A DNA stretch of 64,000 nt from Sphingomonas sp. HDW15A (GCF_011301715.1 NZ_CP049870.1:496001-560000); one strand, 5' to 3'. Positions 45,069-55,404 are shown, counted from the stretch's first letter. Notes: a model not told the origin generated them from the letters alone. Numbers and translations are program-made.

Positions 45069-48000
45069 ATGGCGACGTTGGTAGAGGTACCGAACGCGGA
45101 AGAACGCGAGCGCGTGGGAGCTCTTGCTCAATTCATTGAAGAAGAATGCGGAAAGCGCCTCGCAGCCTATTCGGCTCAACCGCGTGACACCAACGAGCAC
45201 TATGAGACGGAAATCGAAGTCCTCTCGGGCGGCTACGCCTATCGTCAACTATTCGAGCTGGTGCAGAACGCAGCTGACGCAGTTCTAGAAAGCGACGAGG
45301 GTGCCGGCCGCATCTATGTTCGTCTCGAGGCTGATCGACTAATTGCCGCGAACACGGGTGCCCCGCTCGATTCCGACGGCGTTATCGCGCTACTCAACGC
45401 TCGTAGCTCCTCCAAGCGTACAGGGCAGATCGGGCGATTCGGTATTGGCTTTAAATCGCTACTGAAGCTCGGTGGCACCGTTGACCTGATTAGTCGGTCT
45501 ATTGGCATGCAGTTCGACCCTGAGTGGTGCCGAACGAAGATCCGTCAGCACTTAGTTCTGGGTCCAGATGCAAGGGCTCCCGGAATGCGTCTTGCCAAGG
45601 TGTTGGACCCCTTGGACGATAATAGTCCGCTACTACCTGGTCGGCCCTTCGATTGGGCGACAACGGTTGTGACTTCCCAAATCCGCGATCCAAAAGATCG
45701 CGAGCGGCTAGCCGAAGAAATGAATCAATTTCCGGCCGAATTTGTATTGTTCCTAAGCTCGGATATCGACCTTGAGCTCGAGGTGGTAGGGGAATCGAAA
45801 CGCACCATTTCTCGTCGGCATGAGCAAGATACAATCATCGTTGGGGACGGATCGAGCGAAACCCGCTGGCGCCTCTTCGAAAAAACCGTGCGGATCGACG
45901 ATCCCGATGCAAGGGCTGATGCGCTTCATCTTCAGGCGCGCGACGAGGTCCCTTTGTCCTGGGCTGCACCCGTATCGGCAAAAGAAGCGGTGGCTGCCGG
46001 ATCCTTCTGGGCCTTTTTCCCGACCCAGACTGCAACACTGGCATCAGGCATTCTCAATGCGCCTTGGAAGCTCAACAGCGACCGGACCAACCTCATTCCC
46101 GGTGCCTACAACCGCTTACTGATGGAAGCGGCGGCGGAGCTCATGGCCGAGAATATTGCCAAGCTCGCAACCGAAGTAGATCCAGGAGCGCCAATTCTTG
46201 CACTACCCCGGAAGGTGGATCGGTCCGGCGAATTGGCAGCGCCGCTGGTCGAGGCACTGTGGGATCGACTTGTGGAAACCGAACTAGTCGCAAGTGCTGC
46301 CGGTAGAATGTGTCTCCCGCGGTCGCTCTTTCGGCATCCGATCGAGGAAGACGAGCTCATTGCGGAGTGGGTCGCGCTCGCCGACGACGTAGTTCGCGCG
46401 AGGGTTGCTCACGCGACGTGCCAATCGGGAAAACTGCGGTCTAGCCGTCTTGACGCGTTGGCTCGCGAGGCAACCGAACGGGCAGAAGATGGCCGCGAGG
46501 CCCTTCCGAAGTTTTCGCTGTCGGAATGGGTAGAGTTCGTCGCAAGCGAAGATATCGATAAGGCCGCTAAGCTGCTTGGCTTCCTAGACCGGCTGATTAA
46601 GCGACACGGGACAACTGGATACGAACTTAGGCGGACCAAGTTCATTCCGTCGGCTCGCGACGGGCTGATTGCCCCAACTCAGGCAGTCATTTGCCCGCCG
46701 GATCGCGCGCCCACCGGCAGATCTGCCGTCGCCTCTGAGATCGTTGAGCGTCCGGAACTCAAGCGCTTACTCGTCGAGCTGTTCGACGTACCCGAGATGG
46801 ACGAGGAGCTTTGGGACAGCGTTCTTATTGATTCTTATACCCGGGCACTAGTGTTCGGCGGCGACGAGAATTGGGCCACCTTCTGGGCAAATTTCGAAGA
46901 AGCCCCGCGAGAACGAGTGGCGTCCTTCCTGACGGACGAAGATCCGCAGGAGTTCTCCTTCCGCTCCAAGGCCGGGTCGTTTGAACCGCGCCATGACTTG
47001 GTCCTAGTTGAAGGAGAGGAAAGCGATCAACTCGACACCGATATCATTCTCGACCAATCCTATCATGCTGTTCATTGGGACCGCCTCCCAAAGGAATGGA
47101 CTGGTCTTTTCGGCCCCATCGAGGTCGACGAAGTCGGCACCTGGGAAGGAAGAGGCTGGGACCAAATGTCCCCCTACCTTCACACCATCAACGACCTCGG
47201 CCGGCGGAGGATGCCCTACGGCCCGCGCGAATATTTGCTCGGCGTTTTGAGGAAAGACTGCATTTTGATGCCGTCCGGATGGCGAATTCTTCCAGAGCTA
47301 ACGGACGCTCTGGCTTCCAGGCTCACCGATGAGCTAGTCACGGAGATGTGGAGCCTCGTTTCGGCGAGCTGGATGCGCGACCGTGACACTTCGCATCCTT
47401 ATCCCGCCATCACCTTTGGCCACACCACGCGCCCGGACTCATATGCTGAATTCAGTGCTCCGCACCCTTTCGCGTACTGGCTGCACAAGTTTGGCCGAAT
47501 AGAAGTTGGTGAAAGAACGGTGCCTCTCAGTGCGTTCGGCGAGGCGGAGCGCGACGCGCTCAACCTGTTGGAGCCCAAGATTGGCGGAACGCTTATCCCT
47601 TATTTCGACAGCCTCGCCGAGGATACCGACCTACATTTCAGTTGGACACAAACCTCGGCTGAGGAAGAAGTCTGGGGGGGTCTCTTTGAGCTCGCCTGGG
47701 AATGGACCGACAACTTCGCTGCCTTAAGACCGGTTTGGGAGGCTGGCGCGCGGTTAGGCCAGGTCCCGGATCTCGTACCAACAGACGACGGCCCGGTTCC
47801 GATTGCCGAGATCTTCGTCACCGACCATCCGACATCTGCGAGCGACGTCGACGACGGTCACATCATTATTCTAAGCGAAGAAACAGCTTTAGCCTGGCAG
47901 GCAGCCGGCGCGCAGCTCCTCGCCGACCACTCCGAGCTCACCTACGATGCAAAGCTGGGCGATCCGCTGCGATTGAGCAGTCTTTTCCCTGAGCTCGCGC

Positions 48001-49826
48001 CCATCCTCAAGACCAGGCTTGCGAGACGACTCGACGCGCTGTGGGTTCAGGGACTCAAGGAGCGCTCGGGACGGCATCTCGTTGAGCCTCTCTTGGCCTA
48101 TGATCATTCAGGGCTGATCCTAATCGACCGCGCCAGATTTGAATCCGAGGGCTGGAACAGCCGCACCAAGCAGCTCCTAGAATTTTTAAGTTCCCAAGAT
48201 CTCATTGATATCACCGCCGAAGAGGCCATGGCCAAGCTCGTGAGCCGTCGGGTGGTCGAAGCGAGGGCGCGCGTTCGAGCTGGAAGCTCCTTAGAGGAAC
48301 GACTCCTTTTGGCAGTCGGCGGATCACGTAACGCGCTTTTCGGTCAACTTACCGAAGCCACACGGGAGGCGATCCCGGCGAGACTTTCGGACAAGGAACT
48401 CGCCGCCCTGACGCTTGCCGTGCATGGTCCGACGATATTGTCGCGGCTAAGGGACACCCTACAAACAGAGGGACTCGATCCACCGTCTAGATGGGCTGGC
48501 GAGGCCGCCCTGACATTTGTCTTGGAACTTGGCTTTCCACCCGAGTTTGCAGCAAGCTCAAATCTTCGCCGGACGGCCGAATGGATCGTAAATGGTCCGA
48601 TCTACCTCCCGCCACTGCACGATTACCAAGACGACATCCTCGAGGGTCTGGAGAAACTGTTCGAAAGTGGCGCTGGGCGTCGACGCGCAGTTGTGAGCCT
48701 GCCCACCGGTGGGGGCAAAACCCGTGTCGCAGCTGAAGCCATCGTACGACTCATTTTGAATGGGGAAGGCAAGCGAACCGTACTGTGGGTCGCGCAGACC
48801 GACGAGCTTTGCGAGCAAGCGGTTCAATGTTTCCGGCAGCTCTGGGTGAACGTAGGAGCGCTCGAAGAGGATCTGAGGATTGTTCGTCTGTGGGGTGGAC
48901 AGAAGAACCCAGCAGCGCCTGAAGCCAATGAGCCAGTTGTCGTCGTTGCAAGCATCCAGACCCTCAACGCTCGGCTGGACGTGGAGCAACTCGATTGGCT
49001 TGCCCAGCCAGGAGTTGTCGTGATCGATGAGTGCCACCATGCCATTGCTCCAAGTTATTCCTCCCTGCTGCGCTGGCTCGACGTTCAGACTGGCCAGGAG
49101 ATTGAACGTGAAGAGGAGCCGCCGGTCATTGGTTTGAGCGCCACTCCTTGGCGCGGCTATGACGACGATGAATCACGCCGGCTTGCTGCACGCTTCGATC
49201 AGCGCTGGCTTCCCAAGGACCAACATCAACTACACCAGGACCTGCTCGAACGGAAAGTCCTGGCGAAACTTGCCTATCATCCCGTTCGCTACGACAAGGT
49301 CGTTGAGCTGAGCGAAGCGGAAATCCGCCACCTTGACCAATACAAGGAACTGCCCGAGTCCTTTGTGGAACGCATCGGCGCCGATCCAGACCGCAACGAC
49401 CGGATAATCGAAAGTGTTCTGAACAGCCGGGCGTCGTCAATCCTCCTGTTCGCCAACTCGGTGAAGCACGCCCAATATCTTGCTGCTCGACTTCATCTAG
49501 CAGGGTGTCCGGCTGCTGCGGTCAGCGGCGAAACAGACCGCCTGGCCCGTCAGCATTTCATTCGTCGCTTCAAGTCAGGCGAGCTCAAGGTCTTGTGTAA
49601 TCACAGTGTCCTCACCACTGGGTTCGATGCGCCGAAGGCCGACATGATACTGATTTCGAGGCCCGTACTGAGTCCTGTCCGATATATGCAGATGGTCGGA
49701 CGTGGGCTCCGTGGACCTAAGAACGGCGGAACGGAGAAGTGCAAGATCGTGACGGTCGAGGACAATATCCTCAACTACCGCGACCGTCTTGCCTATCATT
49801 TCTGCCGTCGATTCTTCGAGGTCTGA
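45069..49826 (+). CDS. Giant fusion of a sacsin/Hsp90-like ATPase and an SF2 helicase
   Basis: The protein has about 1,585 residues. Residues 60-135 form a GHKL ATPase domain of the sacsin type (YRQLFELVQNAADAVLES, then IAANTGAPLDSDGV, then GRFGIGFKSLLKLGG). A long middle region (about 150-1180) has no motif I recognise. The C-terminus is an SF2 helicase with VSLPTGGGKTRVAAEA (about 1210), VIDECHHAIAPSYS (about 1320), GLSATPWRGYDDDE (about 1356), TTGFDAPKADM and MVGRGLRGPKNGG (about 1540). It is probably a stand-alone defence ATPase. The start is placed at MATLVEV; a longer frame adds 18 residues. No adjacent same-strand partner; the restriction genes that follow run the other way. Confidence 0.82.
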   Translation: MATLVEVPNAEERERVGALAQFIEEECGKRLAAYSAQPRDTNEHYETEIEVLSGGYAYRQLFELVQNAADAVLESDEGAGRIYVRLEADRLIAANTGAPLDSDGVIALLNARSSSKRTGQIGRFGIGFKSLLKLGGTVDLISRSIGMQFDPEWCRTKIRQHLVLGPDARAPGMRLAKVLDPLDDNSPLLPGRPFDWATTVVTSQIRDPKDRERLAEEMNQFPAEFVLFLSSDIDLELEVVGESKRTISRRHEQDTIIVGDGSSETRWRLFEKTVRIDDPDARADALHLQARDEVPLSWAAPVSAKEAVAAGSFWAFFPTQTATLASGILNAPWKLNSDRTNLIPGAYNRLLMEAAAELMAENIAKLATEVDPGAPILALPRKVDRSGELAAPLVEALWDRLVETELVASAAGRMCLPRSLFRHPIEEDELIAEWVALADDVVRARVAHATCQSGKLRSSRLDALAREATERAEDGREALPKFSLSEWVEFVASEDIDKAAKLLGFLDRLIKRHGTTGYELRRTKFIPSARDGLIAPTQAVICPPDRAPTGRSAVASEIVERPELKRLLVELFDVPEMDEELWDSVLIDSYTRALVFGGDENWATFWANFEEAPRERVASFLTDEDPQEFSFRSKAGSFEPRHDLVLVEGEESDQLDTDIILDQSYHAVHWDRLPKEWTGLFGPIEVDEVGTWEGRGWDQMSPYLHTINDLGRRRMPYGPREYLLGVLRKDCILMPSGWRILPELTDALASRLTDELVTEMWSLVSASWMRDRDTSHPYPAITFGHTTRPDSYAEFSAPHPFAYWLHKFGRIEVGERTVPLSAFGEAERDALNLLEPKIGGTLIPYFDSLAEDTDLHFSWTQTSAEEEVWGGLFELAWEWTDNFAALRPVWEAGARLGQVPDLVPTDDGPVPIAEIFVTDHPTSASDVDDGHIIILSEETALAWQAAGAQLLADHSELTYDAKLGDPLRLSSLFPELAPILKTRLARRLDALWVQGLKERSGRHLVEPLLAYDHSGLILIDRARFESEGWNSRTKQLLEFLSSQDLIDITAEEAMAKLVSRRVVEARARVRAGSSLEERLLLAVGGSRNALFGQLTEATREAIPARLSDKELAALTLAVHGPTILSRLRDTLQTEGLDPPSRWAGEAALTFVLELGFPPEFAASSNLRRTAEWIVNGPIYLPPLHDYQDDILEGLEKLFESGAGRRRAVVSLPTGGGKTRVAAEAIVRLILNGEGKRTVLWVAQTDELCEQAVQCFRQLWVNVGALEEDLRIVRLWGGQKNPAAPEANEPVVVVASIQTLNARLDVEQLDWLAQPGVVVIDECHHAIAPSYSSLLRWLDVQTGQEIEREEEPPVIGLSATPWRGYDDDESRRLAARFDQRWLPKDQHQLHQDLLERKVLAKLAYHPVRYDKVVELSEAEIRHLDQYKELPESFVERIGADPDRNDRIIESVLNSRASSILLFANSVKHAQYLAARLHLAGCPAAAVSGETDRLARQHFIRRFKSGELKVLCNHSVLTTGFDAPKADMILISRPVLSPVRYMQMVGRGLRGPKNGGTEKCKIVTVEDNILNYRDRLAYHFCRRFFEV

Positions 49827-49921
49827 GCGAAAGGTGCGCGGAGCTACGGTGGGGACTTAGGCCCTGTGTGTCGGTCAACGAACTCAAGAAATTGTTGGAG
49901 TAGAAAGTTCGTTTTTCGCGG

Positions 49922-50664
49922 CTACCTTGCCGCCTTTTCGCGAACTGTGTCTCCGAAAAAAGCGCAATAGCCGTTCACTGGGCAACTCTCGCACAAAGGC
50001 CTCGGCGCCTTGCACACGAGTGCTGCGAAATCGAGTACCGCCCAGTTCTTCTCACTCGGTCGTGGCCCCCTGACGAACCACCTCGCCGCGGCCTGCAGCC
50101 AAGGATCGTACCTAATGTCCGCGAGGCGTCGCGGCCGCACGACGCGCTCAATTACGCGCGCCATGTTGACATCTAGGAGCGGTGCAGCCTTGCCGTGCTG
50201 GAACAGGAGCACCGCGTTAGAGACGTATTGCCCACCGCCGGGATCGGTGCGTGCTCGACCGGGTTGGAGGGAAACTTGCCGTCGTTAGCCGCAGCATACT
50301 TGGCTATTCCGAGCAGTGAAGCCGCCCGCCGACGCCACAATCCCAGCGGTCTTAGAAATTCTTCTAGGTCCCCTGGGCTGGCCTCGGACAGCGCTTGCCA
50401 GCCGGGAAACCTTTCCATGAAAGCCGGGTAAAACCGCGAGACCGCCGCAGCGGTAGTTCGCTGTAGTAACACCTCGACGACGATCTTCTCGTATGTGCTC
50501 GCCTCGTCAGTGCGCCACTGGTACTCGCGTCCGTTCGTCGTCCACCATCGCGCCAGGTCACGCGATAGTCGCGTTAGCTTTTTCTTCTCTGCCGGGGTTA
50601 GCGCGTCGGCCGAGCCTGCGTACTCAAGCTTGAGGGCCACTTTCGCTGTTTCGGGTGCGACCAT
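49922..50664 (-). CDS. HhH-GPD base-excision DNA glycosylase with 4Fe-4S site, interrupted by a one-base frameshift
   Basis: The corrected product is about 247 residues. The first part has LARWWTTNGREYQWRTDEAS, VVEVLLQRTTAAAVSRFYPA and PLGLWRRRAASLLGIAKYAA, which is MutY/Nth-like. After the break (CCC at 50231-50233, one base short) comes the equivalent of VGQYVSNAVLLFQH, then LLDVNMARVIERVV with the catalytic Asp, and a C-terminal iron-sulphur set CKAPRPLCESCPVNGYC. It lies 11 bases downstream of a restriction endonuclease and after a cytosine-C5 methyltransferase. This recalls the G:T mismatch glycosylase (Mig) coded with a restriction system in Methanothermobacter. I infer that it repairs 5-methylcytosine deamination. 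Confidence 0.78.
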
Positions 50665-50675
50665 TGCTCCAACGC

Positions 50676-52049
50676 TTAAGCGGCGAGGTCAAAGTCCAGC
50701 GGCGACTTGAAAAGGAGGGGCAGGTCCGATTGCCTGATCTTGAACAGGTAACCCTGATCCTTCGCCGTGCCGGTCTTCGTCTCCTTGATCGTGTAGTCGA
50801 GGGTGATGACGCCCGCTTCGAGCAACATCGGCAGCCTCGCCTCGCTCACGCCCGACGTGTACCTCGCCGCTACGTAATGGAACTTCTCCGCGGCGCCGGT
50901 GCCCTGCGTCTCGGCCTTAACCCAAAATGTTTGCCCGTGCTTTTCTGCTAAGCGCGCGAAGAGCTTCTCGAACTTCCACGTCGCGTCCCGGACAACGCTA
51001 GTGCCGTCGGTCCACGACTGGTGCAAGAAGTCGTTGCCATCGACCTCGAGCAACAGCCCATAGCTGTTACAAGTCGACGCGCACATCTCGTGGAAGAGCT
51101 GGTTTCGCCCCTTCTTCTCACTGAAGCGACCCCGTTCGCGGAGGATGTCGGCCGATCCTTTTAACCGGCTGATGCTCCAGTCCGGAACCTGCGAGAGGAT
51201 CGTCGTTCGTCCCCGCTCATGCGATCCCTTGCGGCCGGCCTTGATCTCGATGCCCTTGTAATCGGGCGCCTTGCTGCTGTTGCACCTGATACCGAGCAGG
51301 CTTTCCAACGTGAAACCAACGCCCGTGTCGCCTGGTCTCAAGGTCGGCACGAAACCGCGTGAGCCCACCGATTTCAGCATGGACAACAGCTCGAGCGCCT
51401 CTTGCGACAATGTGCCCGGTTGAGTTGAGCGCCCTGGCTGCTCCTCTGCCATCGCTAGTAATGGCGAGGGCGCTGCTTGGCTGCTTGGACACGAAGTGTA
51501 GCCAAGGAGGATCTCGGTCGCCTCGGCCGCGCTCATCCTCGCCAGGATCTCGGGCGTAGGCCGCTCGGAACTCCACGCGCGCCAGAATGGGGAAGCGCGA
51601 TTGTCGAGTAGGGAAGGGAGATCACTTCTCGACGTGTTTACAACTAGCAGCTTCTTGCCGGCGGCGCATATCGCCAGCAGGTCCCCGGGCCCAGCGAACT
51701 TCGCGAGCGACCCGAACCAGATTCGAGGATCCCCCTCCTTCGCGTTCGGTCGGTACAACGACGTGCTCGTCTCGATCACCTCCCCGCTCGAAAAGAGAAC
51801 GGTGTCGATTAGAACCTTGGAGTCGCGACCCTGCAGTTGACCCGCGTAGTCGTGGATTCCTTGCTCGCGAAGCCACGCGCGCACGCCATATGTCGCGTCC
51901 ATGATCGATTTCTCGAGGCCGGTGGCGGTGGGTACTATGAACGCGCAGTCAATCCCGTGATCCGCGAAGACACGCAGGGTCGCGGCGACGTCGCGGTTGG
52001 ACGAGCTCAACACGAAGTCCGCTCCTGAACGATGGCGGCGAGTCGACAA
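50676..52049 (-). CDS. MvaI/BcnI-family type II restriction endonuclease
   Basis: The protein has up to 457 residues. The C-terminal half carries the family pattern FVPTLRPGDTGVGFTLESLL, then APDYKGIEIKAGRKGS, containing the PD...E-x-K catalytic residues, then later VSEARLPMLLEAGVITLDY. MvaI and BcnI cut CCWGG and CCSGG as monomers. The N-terminal half (ATLRVFADHGIDCAFIVPTA, then a beta-rich segment) is unrecognised and may be a recognition or regulatory domain. TTG 52049 has no ribosome binding site; GTG 52013 has GGAG eight bases upstream and is a good alternative start. It lies between a C5 methyltransferase (64-base gap) and a DNA glycosylase. Confidence 0.82.
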   Translation of the reverse strand: MSTRRHRSGADFVLSSSNRDVAATLRVFADHGIDCAFIVPTATGLEKSIMDATYGVRAWLREQGIHDYAGQLQGRDSKVLIDTVLFSSGEVIETSTSLYRPNAKEGDPRIWFGSLAKFAGPGDLLAICAAGKKLLVVNTSRSDLPSLLDNRASPFWRAWSSERPTPEILARMSAAEATEILLGYTSCPSSQAAPSPLLAMAEEQPGRSTQPGTLSQEALELLSMLKSVGSRGFVPTLRPGDTGVGFTLESLLGIRCNSSKAPDYKGIEIKAGRKGSHERGRTTILSQVPDWSISRLKGSADILRERGRFSEKKGRNQLFHEMCASTCNSYGLLLEVDGNDFLHQSWTDGTSVVRDATWKFEKLFARLAEKHGQTFWVKAETQGTGAAEKFHYVAARYTSGVSEARLPMLLEAGVITLDYTIKETKTGTAKDQGYLFKIRQSDLPLLFKSPLDFDLAA

Positions 52050-52113
52050 GCGGTAAACAACTGGCTCATCCCGCCCTGCTAGCGGGCAGACGATCTACGT
52101 GTCTACGGTGGCG

Positions 52114-53484
52114 TCACTTGTCCGCAACGGACTCCTCAAGGATGCGCTTGAAATGTCGACCGACGCGCTCCGCTAGGCGGACCGGCACCGCGTTCCCAAT
52201 TTGCGTATACTTCGGTACCTCGCGGTCGAAGTTTCCTTCACGTGGATTGCCAGCGCGCCGGAGGCCGCCCGTCGTTCGCTTGCCTTCGAACCGGTACCAG
52301 TCGGGAAATGTTTGTAACCGTGCCCATTCGCGCACCGTGAGCGAGCGTGGCTGCGCGTAATGCACGTAATCGTCCGGCAGCGATGTCGCCGTGATACTAG
52401 GCGGCTTGTTGCCCCACCTCTTGGGGAGCACTCGTTGTGCAAATTTTTTCGTGCGCGCGTATTCCGGGATCTCGCCCTCGTTGTCTATCATGTGCCGGAA
52501 CTTCTTCACGATGTTGGGGGCATGCTTGGAGTACTCGTGGTCCGTCACTTCACCTGGGCGCCTATGCTCGTGCTTTGGCGCCGGGACCCGCATAGCCCGT
52601 TGTTCCCTCGTGGTGGCCTTTCCCGGATAACTGTTGGTCGCGAGACGGCCCGGCGGGTAGACGCCCGTGGCGAAGTACTTGTCCATTTCCGGGTCCACCA
52701 AGTCATCGAGCAAGTCGATCAGGTCTGGGCACTCGGAGGGTTCACCCTTCGGCAAAAAGCCGCACTTGACCGCGTCCTCCAAGTCCGCCTCGAGATCGAG
52801 CAGGGGGTTGTCGAGAACGATGTCGTCGCGGATGCCGACAAGTAGGACCCGCGGCCGGTTCTGCGGGACTCCGTAGTCGCCGGCGCGGACGAGTGTCCAG
52901 CGCACCTGATAGCCGGGGATATTCCGAAACTCGTCCCGAACGTCGTCCCAGATCCGGTGCTCGCCGTCCCTAGTCCACTTGGAAGTTAGTAGGCCGCGCA
53001 CGTTCTCGAAGAGAAAGATCCTCGGTCGCAATCGTTGGATGATGGCGGCCATCCGCTGGTAAAGTTGGTTAGATGGCAGGTCTTTCTTGTCGACCGAGTA
53101 GGACCTCCGGTGACCAATGCCCGAGTAGCCCTGGCACGGCGGTCCACCAGCTAGTAGGTCGAGGGTACTACCACCTTTTCCCTTCTTTGCTTCCTTTTCC
53201 GAGGGGAACTCAAGGCCAATAGCCTCGAGGTCTGCGACCATTTTCTTGAGACGATCGCCCTGGAGCTCGTGGGCATCGTGGCAGCGCAGGTGTGCCTGTT
53301 CGGCGAATGGCTTTCCACCCACGACGTGGTGCCGGTTCGCTAGGTACGTGGCCATCGCGTGCTCGTTGAGCTCGTTGACGAATACCGGCGTGAAGCCCGC
53401 GTTTTCCATCCCGAGCGAGAGCCCGCCGCAACCGGCGAAGAGGTCGATCATCGTCAAGCTCATATCGTCGCTCATGGTCCGCAC
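52114..53484 (-). CDS. DNA cytosine-C5 methyltransferase, candidate DrmMII-like enzyme
   Basis: The 456-residue protein has the standard motif order: I MIDLFAGCGGLSLGMENAGF, IV GGPPCQGYSGIG with the catalytic Cys, VI FLFENVRGL, VIII QNRPRVLLVGIR, a variable recognition region, and IX-X ending IGNAVPVRLAERVGRH. GTG 53484 is preferred because AAGGA lies six bases upstream; ATG 53475 is possible. It starts the leftward unit methyltransferase-endonuclease-glycosylase and faces the DISARM-like operon across a 285-base divergent region. It may therefore protect host DNA from both. Confidence 0.9.
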   Translation of the reverse strand: MRTMSDDMSLTMIDLFAGCGGLSLGMENAGFTPVFVNELNEHAMATYLANRHHVVGGKPFAEQAHLRCHDAHELQGDRLKKMVADLEAIGLEFPSEKEAKKGKGGSTLDLLAGGPPCQGYSGIGHRRSYSVDKKDLPSNQLYQRMAAIIQRLRPRIFLFENVRGLLTSKWTRDGEHRIWDDVRDEFRNIPGYQVRWTLVRAGDYGVPQNRPRVLLVGIRDDIVLDNPLLDLEADLEDAVKCGFLPKGEPSECPDLIDLLDDLVDPEMDKYFATGVYPPGRLATNSYPGKATTREQRAMRVPAPKHEHRRPGEVTDHEYSKHAPNIVKKFRHMIDNEGEIPEYARTKKFAQRVLPKRWGNKPPSITATSLPDDYVHYAQPRSLTVREWARLQTFPDWYRFEGKRTTGGLRRAGNPREGNFDREVPKYTQIGNAVPVRLAERVGRHFKRILEESVADK

Positions 53485-53769
53485 TAATTTTCCTTAAACA
53501 TCTCTTGCCGCGACCATGGCCGGTAGTCACGACGAAGTCCAGGGGGTTTTGCCTCGATCTCAGAATTTCCCGGTCCCGGGGCGCAAGTGCGCTACCCTCA
53601 TATCTCGAACCACGGCAGCGAAAGCGTCAGATGCCAAGCCCTCCAATCAATAGTCGGCCAATGACCGTAAAGACCTGCAGGGTTGCTCATCGCTAAACCG
53701 CTACTTAATAAAGTCTCGCCAAGCCTTGGGGCGTGTTTTCATGATGGCTTGGCTTGTTGGGGGGCGAAA

Positions 53770-55404
53770 GTGAGGCTTGTACCGTCGCAGGTGCTGAACT
53801 GTGAATCCGCGGCGGAGCGGACAATCTTCGGGTACCTAGCTGAAATTGGCTTTAGCTCATACGACATCGGGCTCCATTCACTGAACATTGGCCACCACGA
53901 GTACAAGCGTTGGGGAGAGGCCGATTTTTTTATCATCAGCCGCCGGGGAATACTTCTCCTGGAAGTGAAGGGTGGGCGCGTCGCCTGCAAGGACGGCATT
54001 TGGGAATTCACTAACCGAAACGACGAGACCAGCCGAAAAAGAGAAGGACCAGCGGAACAGGCCAAGTCCGCATACTTTTCCCTTGAGAAGAACTACCTAC
54101 ACCCAAAGTTCTACCGGGAATTAAAAGGCGTTCCTTGCGGCTGGGCTGTCGTGTTCACCGATATACCAAGGTTCGCAAGCGACGGGTCGACCTTGTTGCC
54201 TGAACATCCAGACGAGATCACGGCCTACGAAGAAGATTGCAAGGGACATAATAGCTTCAGAAAGTTCCTCTCGGGTGCCTACGACCACTGGGCGTCGAAA
54301 CAAAGGAACCCGGTCGATCTCCCGCCCGAGATTGTTAGGGCTATTGCGAGCTCCTTGCGCCCCAACTTCGAGCAGGTCCCGTCTCTAAACAGCCAGCTAC
54401 GCGAGGTAGAGCAAAGGCTCTACCAGTTCACAGACGAACAGTACGAGAAGCTCGACGCGATCTCCGAAAACGACCGGATACTCGTCACCGGTGGCGCCGG
54501 CACGGGGAAGACTTTCGTTGCCGCCGCTTGCGCTCGCTACGAGGCCGCGGAGGGCAGGTCCGTGCTCTTCATCACCAGGAGCCATTACCTTGCCACGTTC
54601 CTCGCGAACCAGGGACTGCCGGACGACGTCACGGTCATGACCATCGAGGAGTTGCCGCAGTCCCTAGATAACGGTCAAAAGTGGGACGTCGTGATCGTGG
54701 ACGAGGGACAGGACCTCTGTTCGTTAGAGTGCCTCGACCTGGTTGACGGCGTTCTCGAGGGAGGGTGGGAACGGGGCCGGTGGCGCTGGTTTGGCGATCC
54801 GAATTACCAGGTATCCCCCAGCTTTCCCGTCGACCAGGACTGCCTTGACTACTTGAAGAGCCACGGGGTTGCCACTTCCCTAAAGAACAACATCCGCAAC
54901 GCTGGAAAAATCGTCGAGGCCATCAAGCTTCTCGCGGGCGCCGACGTTGGCAAGCCGAGTAGCCGGCCCGACAGCGGCACGGTCGATCTGCAGCTGGTCG
55001 AGAACGAGAACGAGATCTTGCCAAGAGCTGCCTTAGCGGTACGCAAGTGGTTGAGCGATAACGATGAGTTGCAGCGCAACTCCATCGCTCTTCTCGTCTC
55101 CAATCGCACCGACGCAGAGAAGGCAGTCGAGCTTCTCTCGGCGAAAAGCGTGCGAGCAGAAACACTGAGCAAACGAGCATTGGGGGGCAGTCCACGCGAC
55201 TGCGTCCTCGTCGCGACGGTCGAGGATTTCAAGGGATTGGAACGACCTCTTGTCTGCGTGGCCGGCCTTGGCGCCCGGGAATTCGCTTCAAGCGCATACA
55301 AGGCGATCTCGCGTGCCAACCACGCCTTGGTACTTGTGGCCACGCGAAGCTCGGTTGCCGAGCTCACCGAGAAAGCTGCTTCGGGTGGAGCAGGGGGAAA
55401 TTGA
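53770..55404 (+). CDS. NERD-domain SF1 (UvrD-like) helicase, first gene of the DISARM-like operon
   Basis: The 544-residue protein begins VRLVPSQVLNCESAAERTIF, followed by a NERD nuclease-related domain (EYKRWGEADFFIISRRGILL, LEVKGGRVACKDGIW), with the D...E-x-K residues of the PD-(D/E)xK fold. It then has SF1 motifs: Walker A VTGGAGTGKTFVAAAC (about residue 240), Walker B VIVDEGQDL (about 313), and a UvrD C-terminal signature (VATVEDFKGLERPLVCV, AISRANHALVLVAT). GTG 53770 follows GGGGCGAAA and gives the family start; the frame is open 29 codons upstream. drmA begins one base after its stop. Confidence 0.83.
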   Translation: MRLVPSQVLNCESAAERTIFGYLAEIGFSSYDIGLHSLNIGHHEYKRWGEADFFIISRRGILLLEVKGGRVACKDGIWEFTNRNDETSRKREGPAEQAKSAYFSLEKNYLHPKFYRELKGVPCGWAVVFTDIPRFASDGSTLLPEHPDEITAYEEDCKGHNSFRKFLSGAYDHWASKQRNPVDLPPEIVRAIASSLRPNFEQVPSLNSQLREVEQRLYQFTDEQYEKLDAISENDRILVTGGAGTGKTFVAAACARYEAAEGRSVLFITRSHYLATFLANQGLPDDVTVMTIEELPQSLDNGQKWDVVIVDEGQDLCSLECLDLVDGVLEGGWERGRWRWFGDPNYQVSPSFPVDQDCLDYLKSHGVATSLKNNIRNAGKIVEAIKLLAGADVGKPSSRPDSGTVDLQLVENENEILPRAALAVRKWLSDNDELQRNSIALLVSNRTDAEKAVELLSAKSVRAETLSKRALGGSPRDCVLVATVEDFKGLERPLVCVAGLGAREFASSAYKAISRANHALVLVATRSSVAELTEKAASGGAGGN

